Below, piece by piece: positions 48,297 to 57,644 of a DNA stretch of 64,000 bases. The notes under the pieces are model-generated. The model did no database searches. It had not been told where the DNA came from and was given only the letters and a program-made list of their open reading frames with translations. Made by a program: the position numbers and the translations under genes. The DNA comes from Planctomycetaceae bacterium (lineage in GTDB: Bacteria; Planctomycetota; Planctomycetia; Pirellulales; PNKZ01), in contig JAEUIN010000197.1 in assembly GCA_016793115.1 (NCBI GenBank), positions 1 to 64,000 of the forward strand, read 5' to 3'. Positions within the stretch are counted from its first letter, which is position 1. The number at the start of each line of letters is the position of its first letter.

Positions 48297-48959
48297 CTAC
48301 TCGACATTGGCGACGAGAATCTTTTGCGCCGCATCGCGGCCGAGCGTCGTGGTTTGACCGTCGACGATGACAGTGAGCGCGCCGGACTCCACGCGATTGG
48401 CTTTCACTTCGCCGTGGGCGCCGATCGTAAGATTCGATTCCGTAAGAAAGCGGAGAAAATCGGGGGATTGATCGAGCACGCGCGAGAAACGGAACTTCTC
48501 GCCGGTGCCGCATTCCGCGAGGCTGCGACCGGCCGGCTCGTCCAGCGTGCCATCGGCTTGCGGGATCGGGTCGCCGTGCGGATCGGATTTCGGGTAGCCG
48601 AGGAAGGCGTCGATCCGGTCGATCAACAGATCGCTGACGGCGTGCTCCATGTGCTCGGCTTCTTCGTGGACTTCGTCCCAAGTCATCTTGAGCGTGGTCG
48701 AGAGGAACAGCTCAATGAGGCGATGCCGCCGCATGACGCGGAGCGCGAGCTGCGTGCCTTGCGGCGTGAGTCGCACGCCTTCGTAGGGCGTGTACGTGGC
48801 GAGGCCCGTCTCGCCGAGCGTCTTGAGCATGCTCGTCACGGTGCCGGGCGACACGCCGAGCGATTCGGCGACGACGCCTGTCGCAGCCGGTTTGCCAGCC
48901 TCTGCGGCGCAGATTTGCCAGATTGTCTTGAGGTAGTTTTCGACGGTTAGGCTGGCCAC
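48297..48959 (-). CDS. DtxR/MntR-family metal-dependent repressor
   Basis: A 220-residue regulator. N-terminal winged helix (SLTVENYLKTIWQICAAEAGKPAATGVVAESLGVSPGTV then TSMLKTLGETGLATYTPYEGVRLT), a dimerisation/metal domain with EVHEEAEHMEHAVSDLL, where the His and Glu residues coordinate the metal, and a C-terminal FeoA/SH3-like domain (LTIGAHGEVKANRVESGALTVIV). Start GTG at 48959. It would repress iron or manganese uptake genes when the metal is bound; no such transporter is in the window. Convergent with the DinB-like gene and separated from it by the repeat. Confidence 0.88.
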   Translation of the reverse strand: MASLTVENYLKTIWQICAAEAGKPAATGVVAESLGVSPGTVTSMLKTLGETGLATYTPYEGVRLTPQGTQLALRVMRRHRLIELFLSTTLKMTWDEVHEEAEHMEHAVSDLLIDRIDAFLGYPKSDPHGDPIPQADGTLDEPAGRSLAECGTGEKFRFSRVLDQSPDFLRFLTESNLTIGAHGEVKANRVESGALTVIVDGQTTTLGRDAAQKILVANVE

Positions 48960-49091
48960 GCGGTCGTCTCGACTGAGATGGGATCAAATTGGGAAGCTGA
49001 CGCACCCGAGGAACCGAGCGAAGCGCGACTGCGTTTGCCGGTGCCGCCAATCATTTCCGGCCCCTCTCTTCGCCGGGCCCGGGGGCGTCTC

Positions 49092-49871
49092 TTACACCGA
49101 TTGTAACTCGCGCGCGAGGAGTTCGACCAGTTGCGATTGGTGAGTCTTAACGAAGAAGTGGTCGCCCGCGAAGAATTGCATTTGGAATCCGGCCGACGTT
49201 TGCAGACTCCAATCGGCCAACGATTCCGGCGAGACCTCGTCGTCGCTCAAGCCGCCCAGCGCCGTGAGCGGAACGGCCAGCGGCGGCTCCGCGCGGCATT
49301 GATAGGTCTCCAGCACTTCGAAATCGGCGCGGAGAACCGGCAAGAGCAGTTCCAACAACTCGGGTGTTTGCAGCACGACTTCGGGAGTGCCCTTGAAGCG
49401 GCGCAACTCGGCGATGAAGTCGTCGTGGCTCAGGCGATGAATGAGCGGCGAGCGAGCGTGGTCATATTGCGGAGCGGGCGAAGCGGCGACGATTAACCGC
49501 CGCGGTTGGGGAAGCCCCAGACTCCGCAGCCGGCGCGCCGTCTCGAAAGCGATCAGTCCGCCCAGGCTGTAGCCGAAAAACGCGCAGGGAAGATCCATCA
49601 AGGGCCGCAAGGCATCGACGACGGCCGCGACGACCGACTCCATGGATTTCAGCGCCGGTTCGCGGTGCCGCTCGTCGCGACCGGGAAGTTGCAGCGCACA
49701 GAGTTCGACGGCGTCCGCTCCGGCCCGGCGGAAGCATTCGGCCCAGCCGTGAAACAAGCGCGCGGAGCCGCCCGCGAATGGAAACAAAAACAGCCGCTTT
49801 CGGCTTGGCTCCGGCCCCGCGACGCCGCGTTGCCAGTAGAGGTCGTGAGATTCGGTAGACTTTGCGGCCAT
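49092..49871 (-). CDS. Type II (alpha/beta hydrolase) thioesterase
   Basis: A 259-residue alpha/beta hydrolase of the GrsT/TEII type. LFLFPFAGGSARLFHGW and the nucleophile Ser102 in FFGYSLGGLIAFE are clear, as are LPGRDER and the C-terminal His in FAGDHFFVKTHQSQL. Such enzymes edit nonribosomal peptide or polyketide carriers, removing misprimed acyl groups. No NRPS, PKS or carrier protein gene is next to it in the window. It stands divergent from a fatty-acid desaturase, with a 289-bp shared upstream region, which hints at a lipid-related role instead. The start at ATG 49871 fits the family; the open frame upstream has no character. Confidence 0.82.
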   Translation of the reverse strand: MAAKSTESHDLYWQRGVAGPEPSRKRLFLFPFAGGSARLFHGWAECFRRAGADAVELCALQLPGRDERHREPALKSMESVVAAVVDALRPLMDLPCAFFGYSLGGLIAFETARRLRSLGLPQPRRLIVAASPAPQYDHARSPLIHRLSHDDFIAELRRFKGTPEVVLQTPELLELLLPVLRADFEVLETYQCRAEPPLAVPLTALGGLSDDEVSPESLADWSLQTSAGFQMQFFAGDHFFVKTHQSQLVELLARELQSV

Positions 49872-50160
49872 CGTCGCGGATAGTGCAAAAACAGTATGTT
49901 TTGAGCCGATCACGAACAGAAGCGGCGTTCTAACTGCGACTGATTGTCTTATAGAATTAGACGCCGGGCCGCCATGCCTCGCACGGCCGTCGCGCCGTTG
50001 CGCGAATTGTGACCGCACCGTGCACCCACCACCCAAACGGTTTTGTAATCCGAGTGTCTAGCAAGCGCGCAGACGTTATTGGCGCGACGATTGCAACGTT
50101 ATGCCGGCAGGGCCGGGCAACGTCGACTAACACTAAGATTTTTTGACCGCGAACGCGTTT

Positions 50161-51276
50161 ATGTCGCAAACCGTATCGATCGAGAGCTCCAGCGATTTGT
50201 CGGAAAAAGTCGTTCATCCGTTGCCGATACGCGATGTGCGCGACTTGGTGAAAGACTTGCTTGAGCCGAACCCGTGGTTCTATTGGCCCGATTTTTTGTT
50301 GAGCATCGGTGCGGCCAACGTGGGCATCGTGTTCTATATCAATCCGGCGCAGCCTGCGGCGCTGAGAACCGTCGGCTTTCTGACGGCCGTGCTCTGTTTT
50401 TATCGAGCGACGATCTTCACGCACGAGCTCACGCACTTCCGCCGCGGAACGTTTAAGGCGTTTCGGGTGGCTTGGAATGCTCTCTGCGGGATTCCCTTTT
50501 TGATGCCGTCGTTTTTGTATGAAGATCATCGGTTTCACCATGTGAACCATCATTACGGAACTGACGACGATTCGGAATACTTGCCGCTCGGGCACGGCTC
50601 GAAACTCGACATCGCCAAGTATTTCCTCCAAGCGCTTCTGGTTCCGCTGTTCGGCATCGTGCGCTTCGTCGTGCTCACCCCGATCACGTGGTTCAGCAAG
50701 GATTTTCGTAACTGGCTCTGGGCTCGCTCAAGCGCCGTCACGGCCATCAACTGGAACTACCGTCGGCCGCTTCCTGAGGACGAATCGGAATGGACCCAAG
50801 CGCGGGTGCTCGAGACTTGCGCGTTCCTCTATGGAACCACTTTTTTCGGTTTGATTCTCTCGGGCGTGCTGCATTGGTCGATTCTGCCGTACTTTTACTC
50901 GATCTTCGCCTGCGTGACATTGCTGAACTATTTGCGGACGCTCGGAGCGCATCGCTACATGAGCGACGGGGCTCCGATGGATTATCGCGGCCAGATTTTA
51001 GACTCCTACACAATTATTGGGATGCCGCTCGTAACGGAACTTTGGGCGCCGCTCGGGCTGCGTTACCACGCATTGCACCACTTGATCCCGTCGTTGCCCT
51101 ACCACAATCTGCCTAAAGCCCATCGAAGGCTCGTCGAGGGGTTGCCGGCCAATTCGGCCTATCACGCCACGATTCGGCCGAGCTTGCGTGATGCGGTGCG
51201 CGAGGTGATCGCGCACGCTCGCGAAGAATCGTCGAGCCCGGTCCGCTCAGGCATGGCCGTGGGGCTGGCCGACTGA
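50161..51276 (+). CDS. Membrane fatty-acid desaturase
   Basis: A 371-residue integral membrane diiron desaturase with three histidine boxes: HELTH (88-92), HRFHHVNHH (123-131) and HALHH (303-307). Hydrophobic helices flank them. It uses oxygen to introduce a double bond in acyl chains of membrane lipids or acyl carriers. Start ATG at 50161; a TTG 6 codons earlier is less likely. The upstream region is shared with the divergent thioesterase. No ferredoxin or reductase partner is adjacent. The substrate and position of the double bond cannot be read from the sequence. Confidence 0.9.
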   Translation: MSQTVSIESSSDLSEKVVHPLPIRDVRDLVKDLLEPNPWFYWPDFLLSIGAANVGIVFYINPAQPAALRTVGFLTAVLCFYRATIFTHELTHFRRGTFKAFRVAWNALCGIPFLMPSFLYEDHRFHHVNHHYGTDDDSEYLPLGHGSKLDIAKYFLQALLVPLFGIVRFVVLTPITWFSKDFRNWLWARSSAVTAINWNYRRPLPEDESEWTQARVLETCAFLYGTTFFGLILSGVLHWSILPYFYSIFACVTLLNYLRTLGAHRYMSDGAPMDYRGQILDSYTIIGMPLVTELWAPLGLRYHALHHLIPSLPYHNLPKAHRRLVEGLPANSAYHATIRPSLRDAVREVIAHAREESSSPVRSGMAVGLAD

Positions 51277-51478
51277 ATCGGCCTTGAATCCGCCGTCGCC
51301 GGTTCTAGCGGGATCGCTCATTTTCCGCGGGCGAGCCGCGGTCAATGACGTAGTTTTTCGCTGACATTGTTCCGCCCGGCCGTGATAAGATTCGTGAGCC
51401 GCCGGCGAACAAATTCGCGGTGTGTTCGCGGCAGCCTGCGGCCGCCGCCAGTTTATCGCTTCCGGCAGGAGCCTATCG

Positions 51479-52645
51479 GTGAAGAGCGGTTATCGCGCGG
51501 CGCGCACGCGTCGTGGTTTCTCGATTAAAGACGCCGTCGTCGTGCTCGTGATCATCGGCGTGCTGTTGGCCGTCGGGTTCCCCACCTTCGTCTACATCCG
51601 CGAGCAGGCCCGCTCGATGCAGTGCGAAGGGAATCTCAGGAAGATCGGTCAGGCGCTCGATCGGTATAAAGCGGCGGACCCCTCCGGCACGTACCCCATC
51701 GGGTCGGGCTACGATCTAGCGACAAAGTCGTCGGGCGTCTCGTGGTGGGCCGAAATCATGCCGCACGCCGAGGGCCCTAGCCCTTCGAAGTGGATCGAAA
51801 CTCCGAATCGCGGCGACTTCAGCCGGCCGACGCCGAACGAAAACATCAAATGGGTCGACGGCTACCAGCCGAGCATCATGTTTTGTCCGGCCAGCTCGCT
51901 GCCGATGTTCAACGACCCGCTCCGGCACATCTCCGAAGCGAATCGCCAGTTGCTCGGCGACAAGAAGCCGGTCGGCATTCCAGTGCCGATGTACTCGGCC
52001 GTCGCCGGCGGTGCGCCCGACTTGCGCGATAATAATCTGACGAAGTCGACCGACGCTCCGGCCGGCCGCAACACGCAAGACGGGCCCTGGGGCATACTCT
52101 CCGATTCAGGGCTGTTTCCCCCGAACAAGCGCGTGCAACATGCGGCGATCGTCGACCAAAAAGACAAGACGATCATGGTCGTCGAACAGTCGGGCTATGT
52201 GCAAGACCACACGGTGTCGCTCGAACCGCCGGATTTGTACGACGTGCGGAGCGCGTGGCCGCGGGGGGCGTTCATGGGAACCGCGGGCGATTACAAAGAC
52301 TTGAAGCCGACGCAAACCGGCATCAACGGCGACGGCGGCGAGCGCTGTTGGAACTTGACGACGGTCCGCTACGGCATCAATTACTTCATCACCGGCAAGA
52401 AGGGGATCGTCACCGATCCGCCCCTGCCTCGTCCGGCAAAAGAAGGGGAAGAGCCCCCTCCGCCGCCCCCCTATCCGCCGGAAGGATACGGCCCGGGGCA
52501 CAACCACCCGATCACGAGCCCGCACCCGGGCGGGGCAACGGTGCTTATGGCCGGCGGCGGGACGAAGTTTCTCAATCAGAACATCGATCTAATCATCTTG
52601 CTACGGATGGCGACGCGCGACGACAAGATCGACGTGGCGGACTAA
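51479..52645 (+). CDS. DUF1559 pseudopilin-like secreted protein
   Basis: A 388-residue planctomycete-type protein with a prepilin-like N-terminus: RRGFSIKDAVVVLVIIGVLLAVGFPTF (cut after G, F1 of the mature protein), with Asp where Glu5 is usual, then EQARSMQCEGNLRKIGQAL. The rest is the DUF1559 body, ending in NHPITSPHPGGATVLMAGGGTKFLNQNID and LLRMATRDD, the family's C-terminal signature. A Pro-rich loop is present (GEEPPPPPPYPPEGYG). GTG start at 51479 with AGGAG 9 bp upstream. Function unknown; the family is one of the most expanded in planctomycetes. A single gene followed by the palindromic repeat at 52655. Confidence 0.85.
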   Translation: MKSGYRAARTRRGFSIKDAVVVLVIIGVLLAVGFPTFVYIREQARSMQCEGNLRKIGQALDRYKAADPSGTYPIGSGYDLATKSSGVSWWAEIMPHAEGPSPSKWIETPNRGDFSRPTPNENIKWVDGYQPSIMFCPASSLPMFNDPLRHISEANRQLLGDKKPVGIPVPMYSAVAGGAPDLRDNNLTKSTDAPAGRNTQDGPWGILSDSGLFPPNKRVQHAAIVDQKDKTIMVVEQSGYVQDHTVSLEPPDLYDVRSAWPRGAFMGTAGDYKDLKPTQTGINGDGGERCWNLTTVRYGINYFITGKKGIVTDPPLPRPAKEGEEPPPPPPYPPEGYGPGHNHPITSPHPGGATVLMAGGGTKFLNQNIDLIILLRMATRDDKIDVAD

Positions 52646-52654
52646 CGCCGACCT

Positions 52655-52683
52655 GCGAGCGGCGGGGTTGATCCCCGCCGTCT
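52655..52683. repeat. Third copy of the 29-bp palindromic repeat
   Basis: Begins GCGAGCGGCGGGG and contains GGCGGGG-TTGAT-CCCCGCC, identical to the left copy at 48202 except one base. Between the DUF1559 gene and the convergent Gfo/Idh gene. The hairpin followed by TGTTTT could also terminate the DUF1559 transcript. Confidence 0.75.
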
Positions 52684-52744
52684 GTTTTGGATCGAAGTCG
52701 AATTGCCGACGGTGCGGGAAAGCTCGCCGCTTCCGATTAATCGG

Positions 52745-54109
52745 TCACACGTCTTTGATCAATCCCGGCTGCGGCAGCTTGTAGAGGCCGGCGGCGTCGG
52801 GAAGCGTAAGCGGCATCGTCTGCCAGTCGACGATCTTCTCCGGCCCGAGCGCTCGGCCGCGCTGGAAGCCTTCGTCCCAGGTCACGGTCCGCCCGGTATA
52901 CGTCGCCATGCGGCCGAGAATCGCCGTCATCGTGGCGTTTGCGCCGGTTTCCGCTTCCATGTGCGGCGTACCGCTGCGAATGGCGGCGAACAGCGCCTCG
53001 TGCTCAACCTGGTAGGGGTTCGGGCCGGCCGCGTCGCGCTTCGCACCGCCGCGGGGGCGCGGGAAACTCCACTCGTCCGCGCCGCTCTTAATCTTGCCGT
53101 TGCCCACATCGGCCTCGCCTTTCGTCCCCACGGCGAATTCTCCGACGAGCGGTTCGCAGCCGGGCATTTGTCGACAGACGCCGAACATCTTCGTGCCGTC
53201 GGCGTAGGTGTACTCGACGGCATGGTGATCGAAAATGTCGCCGTAGTCTTTGCCGGTTCGCATTTGCCGGCCTCCCATGCCGACGGCCGACACCGGCGGG
53301 CCGCCCATGATCCAATTGCACACGTCGAGATTGTGCACGTGCTGCTCGACGATGTGATCGCCCGAAAGCCAGCAGAAGAAGTACCAGTTGCGCACTTGGA
53401 ACTCGAGTTCGGTGAGTCCGTCGTGCGGAACCGGTTGCTTGATCGTCGCGCCGTTCCAATAGCAGCGCAACATGCGGATGTCGCCGATCGCGCCGTCTTT
53501 GAGCCGGCGAAGCGTCTCGAGATATTTTTCTTCGTGATGACGTTGCAGCCCCACGCCGACTTTGAGCCCCTTCTGTTCCGCGATCTTCGCCGAGGCCAAC
53601 ACGCGACGCACGCCGGGCGCATCGGTCGCCACCGGCTTCTCCATGAACACGTGCTTCCCTTGCGCCACGGCGTATTCGAAGTGCTCCGGGCGAAACCCAG
53701 GCGGCCCGACGAGCAGGGCGACGTCGCAGGCGTCGATCGCGCGCTTGTAGGCGTCGAGCCCGACGAAGCGGCGCTCCTGCGCCACCTCGACGCGCTTGCC
53801 GATCTCGGCCGGAATCGCGGCGCGGCGCAGGTTGCCTCCTTTGCTGAGGATTTCATGGCTCTGCGTGAGACGATCCTCAAAAGCGTCGGCCATCGCCCAG
53901 AGTTTCACCGGGCCGGTCGTCTGTAAGGCGTTCACAGCCGCCCCGGTGCCTCGATTTCCGCAGCCGACGAGAGCGATCTTCAGCGTTTCGTCGACGCCGC
54001 CGTGAACCTTCGGCGCGAGCGACGCCAGCGAAGCGGCCGCTACGGCTCCGGCCGAGCCTTGCAAAAATCGACGACGCGACGACGACGGACGATCCGCAGC
54101 GGGCGACAT
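52745..54109 (-). CDS. Tat-exported Gfo/Idh/MocA-family oxidoreductase
   Basis: A 454-residue NAD(P)-dependent sugar or inositol dehydrogenase-like protein. Twin-arginine signal SSRRRFLQGSAGAVAAASLASL; Rossmann motif IALVGCGNRGTGAAVN at about residues 42-57, then FMEKPVATDAPGVRRVL with the conserved EKP Lys. The second half is the substrate domain. The Tat signal means it is exported folded with its cofactor, as in glucose-fructose oxidoreductase-like proteins. Such exported oxidoreductases are very frequent in planctomycetes. Partner genes are not apparent; the next gene on the minus strand, upstream at 54282, is moaD. Confidence 0.88.
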   Translation of the reverse strand: MSPAADRPSSSRRRFLQGSAGAVAAASLASLAPKVHGGVDETLKIALVGCGNRGTGAAVNALQTTGPVKLWAMADAFEDRLTQSHEILSKGGNLRRAAIPAEIGKRVEVAQERRFVGLDAYKRAIDACDVALLVGPPGFRPEHFEYAVAQGKHVFMEKPVATDAPGVRRVLASAKIAEQKGLKVGVGLQRHHEEKYLETLRRLKDGAIGDIRMLRCYWNGATIKQPVPHDGLTELEFQVRNWYFFCWLSGDHIVEQHVHNLDVCNWIMGGPPVSAVGMGGRQMRTGKDYGDIFDHHAVEYTYADGTKMFGVCRQMPGCEPLVGEFAVGTKGEADVGNGKIKSGADEWSFPRPRGGAKRDAAGPNPYQVEHEALFAAIRSGTPHMEAETGANATMTAILGRMATYTGRTVTWDEGFQRGRALGPEKIVDWQTMPLTLPDAAGLYKLPQPGLIKDV

Positions 54110-54281
54110 GAGGCGTTCTCCGGCAGATGACGTAGCAATGAAGCAGGGAGCCTGAGCGCATTAGCTTAAGGCGCGACGGTGCTACGAACAACGATCGCCT
54201 CCGGACCGATCCGCAAAGCGACAAGAGGTGGGTGAGCCGCCCGCTCGAGGACTCGTGAGTCTCGCCGACGAACGACGGGCT

Positions 54282-54527
54282 TTATCCGCCGCTGACCGGC
54301 GGGATGCACGCGACTTCTTGATCGCGGCGGATCGGCGTCGCGTCGCCGGCGTATTCGGCGTCGACGGCGAAGAGCAGGTGCCGCGCCGCCGGGGCGAGTT
54401 TCGGCACGGCCGCCAGGAGCGCGCGGCGCACGTCGGCCACCGTCGCCGGCTCGGCCACGTCGAGTTCGATGGATTCCGCCCCGGCCGCCTGCTTGGCCAC
54501 GGCGAAGAGTTTGACCGTGATGTTCAT
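54282..54527 (-). CDS. moaD: Molybdopterin synthase small subunit MoaD
   Basis: An 81-residue ubiquitin-fold sulfur carrier that ends in the required Gly-Gly (PPVSGG), which is converted to a thiocarboxylate. ITVKLFAVAKQAAGAESIEL and ATVADVRRAL are the family pattern. With MoaE (59998) it forms molybdopterin synthase. It lies 22 bp behind a large FAD/Fe-S oxidase gene on the same strand, probably in one transcript, and apart from moaE and moaA (5.5 kb away, opposite strand). I see no separate moeB. Confidence 0.9.
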   Translation of the reverse strand: MNITVKLFAVAKQAAGAESIELDVAEPATVADVRRALLAAVPKLAPAARHLLFAVDAEYAGDATPIRRDQEVACIPPVSGG

Positions 54528-54549
54528 GTCGCCCGCCTCGTGTCGCCGC

Positions 54550-57519
54550 TCATGTGACGATCAACTCTTGGCTCCGCGTCGCGAGCAAATCGTTCAACTC
54601 CGGCATGATGCCGTAGCTCAACGCCAAAAGTTTGAGCGGGTGGATCGTCGGCTTGCTCGTTCCCTGTTCCATCTGCATCTTGCAGGCGCTGCACTCCGTC
54701 GTGCCGGCGTTCCAGTCGGCCTCGCGCACCGTGGAAATGAGATCCCAGCCGGCGCGGATGCTGTTGCGGAAGTTCTCCTTTTTCAAGCCGAACGAGCCGG
54801 CCATGCCGGAGCACCCTTTTTCGACCGTCGCGACGGTCAACCCCGGCACGAGACGCAGGAGATGTTCGCCCGGCGAACCGATTTCCAACGCCTTCATGTG
54901 GCAAGGCTGATGATAGCCGACCACGGCGTTGATCGGCTTGAGATCGAGCTGCAATTTCCCGGCCGTGTGGAGTTGCCAGAGGTAATGGCAGGCTTCCATC
55001 GTGTTGTCGGCCACGAGCCGCGAGTCTTCATCGTCGATGAGTTGCGGATACTCCACCTTCAAGCAGAGCGCGGCGCTCGGTTCGGCGGTGACGATCGTAT
55101 ATCCCTGCCGCACCGCTTCGGCCAGCACGGCGATATTCTCACGGGCCGTGCGTCGCGCCAACTCCGCCGCGCCGAGCGAGATCATCGCGATGCCCGATTG
55201 CCCTTGGTTGGGCGGGACGAACACCGAGATGCCGTTGTGTTCCAGGATCGCCACCACGGCCTCGGCCAACAGCGGATCGTGGTAGTTGGCGTAGGTGTCG
55301 ACGAAGTACAACACCTTGCGCCCCGCGACCCGCGACGGCTTCGTGAGCTGCCGGGCTTTCGCGCGCCGCATGAATACGCGCGACGTGAAGCTCGGGAGCT
55401 TGCGCGCCTGCGCGATGCCGATCACCTTTTCCATCAGCCAGCGAAACGTGCGATTGCCGATCAGCCAATTGGCGATCGGCGCGGTCATCGAACCGGCCGC
55501 GCCGAGAATGTCGTAGCGCGTGACGAGCCATTCGGCAAGCTTGAGGCCGTTGTTCGACACATACGCCGCTTTCGCTTCGAGCATCAAACGCGGCACGTCG
55601 ACGCTCGCCGGGCATTCGAGCCGACACTGCTGGCAATTGACGCACAAATCGGCGACGGCCTTGAACTCGTCGGTCTTCACGCTTTCCGGCGGCAGTTGCC
55701 CGGTGAGCAGCCCGCGCATCAGGTTCGCTTTCGCCCGCGGCGACGCTTCCTCGGCCGGGCCGAAGCGGAAGATCGGGCACATGCGGACCTGCGAGTTTTG
55801 CGCGCGGCAGACGCCGCAGCCGTTGCAACTGTTCGTGGAGCGGAGGATGTCGTCGGGCGACCACGTGAGTTGCAGCTTGATCAGTTCGCGCGACACCTCG
55901 GGCGTCGGCGTTTCGCCCGCCTCCGACACGGTCGGCTCCGCCGAGAGCGGTCGTAGGTCGTGCGTCAGCGTGGGCAGCGCATCGCCGACGATCTTGCCGG
56001 GATTCAGGATGCCGCGCGGATCGAAGAGGCGCTTGAGTTCGCGAAACACGTCGCAGAGGTCGCCGTATTGCCGCCGTAGAAACGGCGTGCGGCTGAGCCC
56101 GTCGCCGTGCTCGCCGCTGATCGTACCGCCGACGGCCAGGACGACGTCGTATAAGTCCGACGCCAATCGATCCATCAGGGCCACATGCGCCGGGTCGGCC
56201 AGATCGAGAAACGGCCGCACGTGCAACTGCCCGTGCCCGACATGGCCGAACAGCGAGGCCGTGACCTGATGCCGCTTGAGCACGTTTTGAATTTCGACGA
56301 GCGCGAGCGAGAGCGCCTCCGGCGGTACGGCGAAATCTTCGACGAACGGCAGCGGCCGCGTCGACCCTTTGATGCTGTGCAACAGCGGCGTAACTTCGCG
56401 CGGCAGTTGCTGAAACAGGGCGATGTTTTCCGGGCTCAGAGCCTGACGCGCCTCGAAGGCCAACGCCTTGCGGTTTTTCACCTGATCGACGATTCGTCGC
56501 AGCTTTTCGCGGACCTCGGTCGGGTCGTCGCCGTCGACCTCGACGAGCAAGATCGATTCGGTGTTCGCGGGAATCAGGCTTTCGTAACGCGGATCGACCT
56601 CGCGGGCCAAGCTCAAATGCCGGCGATCCATCATGTCGCACGCCGTCGGTTCGAACTCCAGCACGTCGTGGACCGCGCGGGCCGCGTTTTCCACGCGCTC
56701 GAACATCAGCATCGCCAAGCCGGTATGGCGCGGCAGCGGCTGAATGCCGAGCGTCATTTCGGTGATGACGCCGAGTGTGCCTTCACTCCCCGAAATCAGA
56801 CCGGCCAAATCGAGCGAGTCGTCTTTCAACGCGTCGAACACGGCATAGCCGCTCCGATTCAAACGCGACTTCGGCCGCGAGCGTTCGATGAGCGCGGCAT
56901 GAGTGCGGAGCAGCACCACGAGATCGTTGACGAGCGACCGCTTTCGTTCGTCGGCGTCGCGGCTGAAACCGTCGACCAGCGGTTCGCGCCCGGCGTCGAG
57001 CCGATAGCCGTCGGCCAAGACGACGCGCAGGTTGCGCACGTGGCGGCGCGCCGAACCGTATTTGAGCCACCGCCGGCCGGAGGCGTCGATCGCGACGACG
57101 CTGCCCATCGTCGTCACCACGCTGTTCGCCGGGTCGGGCCCGAACGTCTTGCCTCTCTTGCGGAGCACCGTGTTCAACCGCTCGTGAACGACGCCCGGCT
57201 GGAGGCGCACGAAGTCGTCGCCGATCGACATGATCTGCCGCATGTGGGCGGAGCAATCGAGCACGAGCCCCGCGCCGAGCGATTCCCCGGCGAGGCCCGA
57301 GCCGGCGCCGCGCGGATGCAGCGGGATGCCGTTTTCGTGGCAGTAAGAGAGCACGGCCGCGACGTCGTCGGTCGATTTCGGTCGCACGACCCCCAGCGGT
57401 CGAATGTGGAATAAGCTCGCGTCGGTCGCATACAGCTGCAAAAAAACGTCGTCGCAGCGGATCTCACCTTCGATGAGGCCGCGCAAGTCTTCCTGAATGC
57501 GTTGTCGCTGCGGATCCAT
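54550..57519 (-). CDS. FAD-linked oxidase/Fe-S oxidoreductase fusion (D-lactate/2-hydroxyglutarate dehydrogenase-like)
   Basis: A 989-residue protein joining a GlcD-type FAD-binding oxidase (residues about 1-500, with GIPLHPRGAGSGLAGES and EGTLGVITEMTL) to a GlcF-type domain with two [4Fe-4S] clusters: CNGCGVCRAQ at about 565-571 and CVNCQQCRLECP at about 624-635, and two CCG-like domains (GYHQPCHMKALEI, KGCSGMAGSFG). It resembles the large D-2-hydroxyacid dehydrogenases such as YdiJ. It oxidises a 2-hydroxy acid and passes electrons through the clusters, probably to quinone. The 22-bp gap to moaD is odd, since no molybdenum enzyme is encoded here. ATG at 57519. Substrate is not determined. 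Confidence 0.87.
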   Translation of the reverse strand: MDPQRQRIQEDLRGLIEGEIRCDDVFLQLYATDASLFHIRPLGVVRPKSTDDVAAVLSYCHENGIPLHPRGAGSGLAGESLGAGLVLDCSAHMRQIMSIGDDFVRLQPGVVHERLNTVLRKRGKTFGPDPANSVVTTMGSVVAIDASGRRWLKYGSARRHVRNLRVVLADGYRLDAGREPLVDGFSRDADERKRSLVNDLVVLLRTHAALIERSRPKSRLNRSGYAVFDALKDDSLDLAGLISGSEGTLGVITEMTLGIQPLPRHTGLAMLMFERVENAARAVHDVLEFEPTACDMMDRRHLSLAREVDPRYESLIPANTESILLVEVDGDDPTEVREKLRRIVDQVKNRKALAFEARQALSPENIALFQQLPREVTPLLHSIKGSTRPLPFVEDFAVPPEALSLALVEIQNVLKRHQVTASLFGHVGHGQLHVRPFLDLADPAHVALMDRLASDLYDVVLAVGGTISGEHGDGLSRTPFLRRQYGDLCDVFRELKRLFDPRGILNPGKIVGDALPTLTHDLRPLSAEPTVSEAGETPTPEVSRELIKLQLTWSPDDILRSTNSCNGCGVCRAQNSQVRMCPIFRFGPAEEASPRAKANLMRGLLTGQLPPESVKTDEFKAVADLCVNCQQCRLECPASVDVPRLMLEAKAAYVSNNGLKLAEWLVTRYDILGAAGSMTAPIANWLIGNRTFRWLMEKVIGIAQARKLPSFTSRVFMRRAKARQLTKPSRVAGRKVLYFVDTYANYHDPLLAEAVVAILEHNGISVFVPPNQGQSGIAMISLGAAELARRTARENIAVLAEAVRQGYTIVTAEPSAALCLKVEYPQLIDDEDSRLVADNTMEACHYLWQLHTAGKLQLDLKPINAVVGYHQPCHMKALEIGSPGEHLLRLVPGLTVATVEKGCSGMAGSFGLKKENFRNSIRAGWDLISTVREADWNAGTTECSACKMQMEQGTSKPTIHPLKLLALSYGIMPELNDLLATRSQELIVT

Positions 57520-57644
57520 GCGTTAACGGTTCAGGGTTCGGCGTCCGAGTTCAGAAGTCAAACTCTTTACTTTCAACTAGTCCCGTGTGCGAGGGAGGGG
57601 GGCGCTTTGCATTCGCCTCATTCATTCTACGCGGCTCGCCGGCT

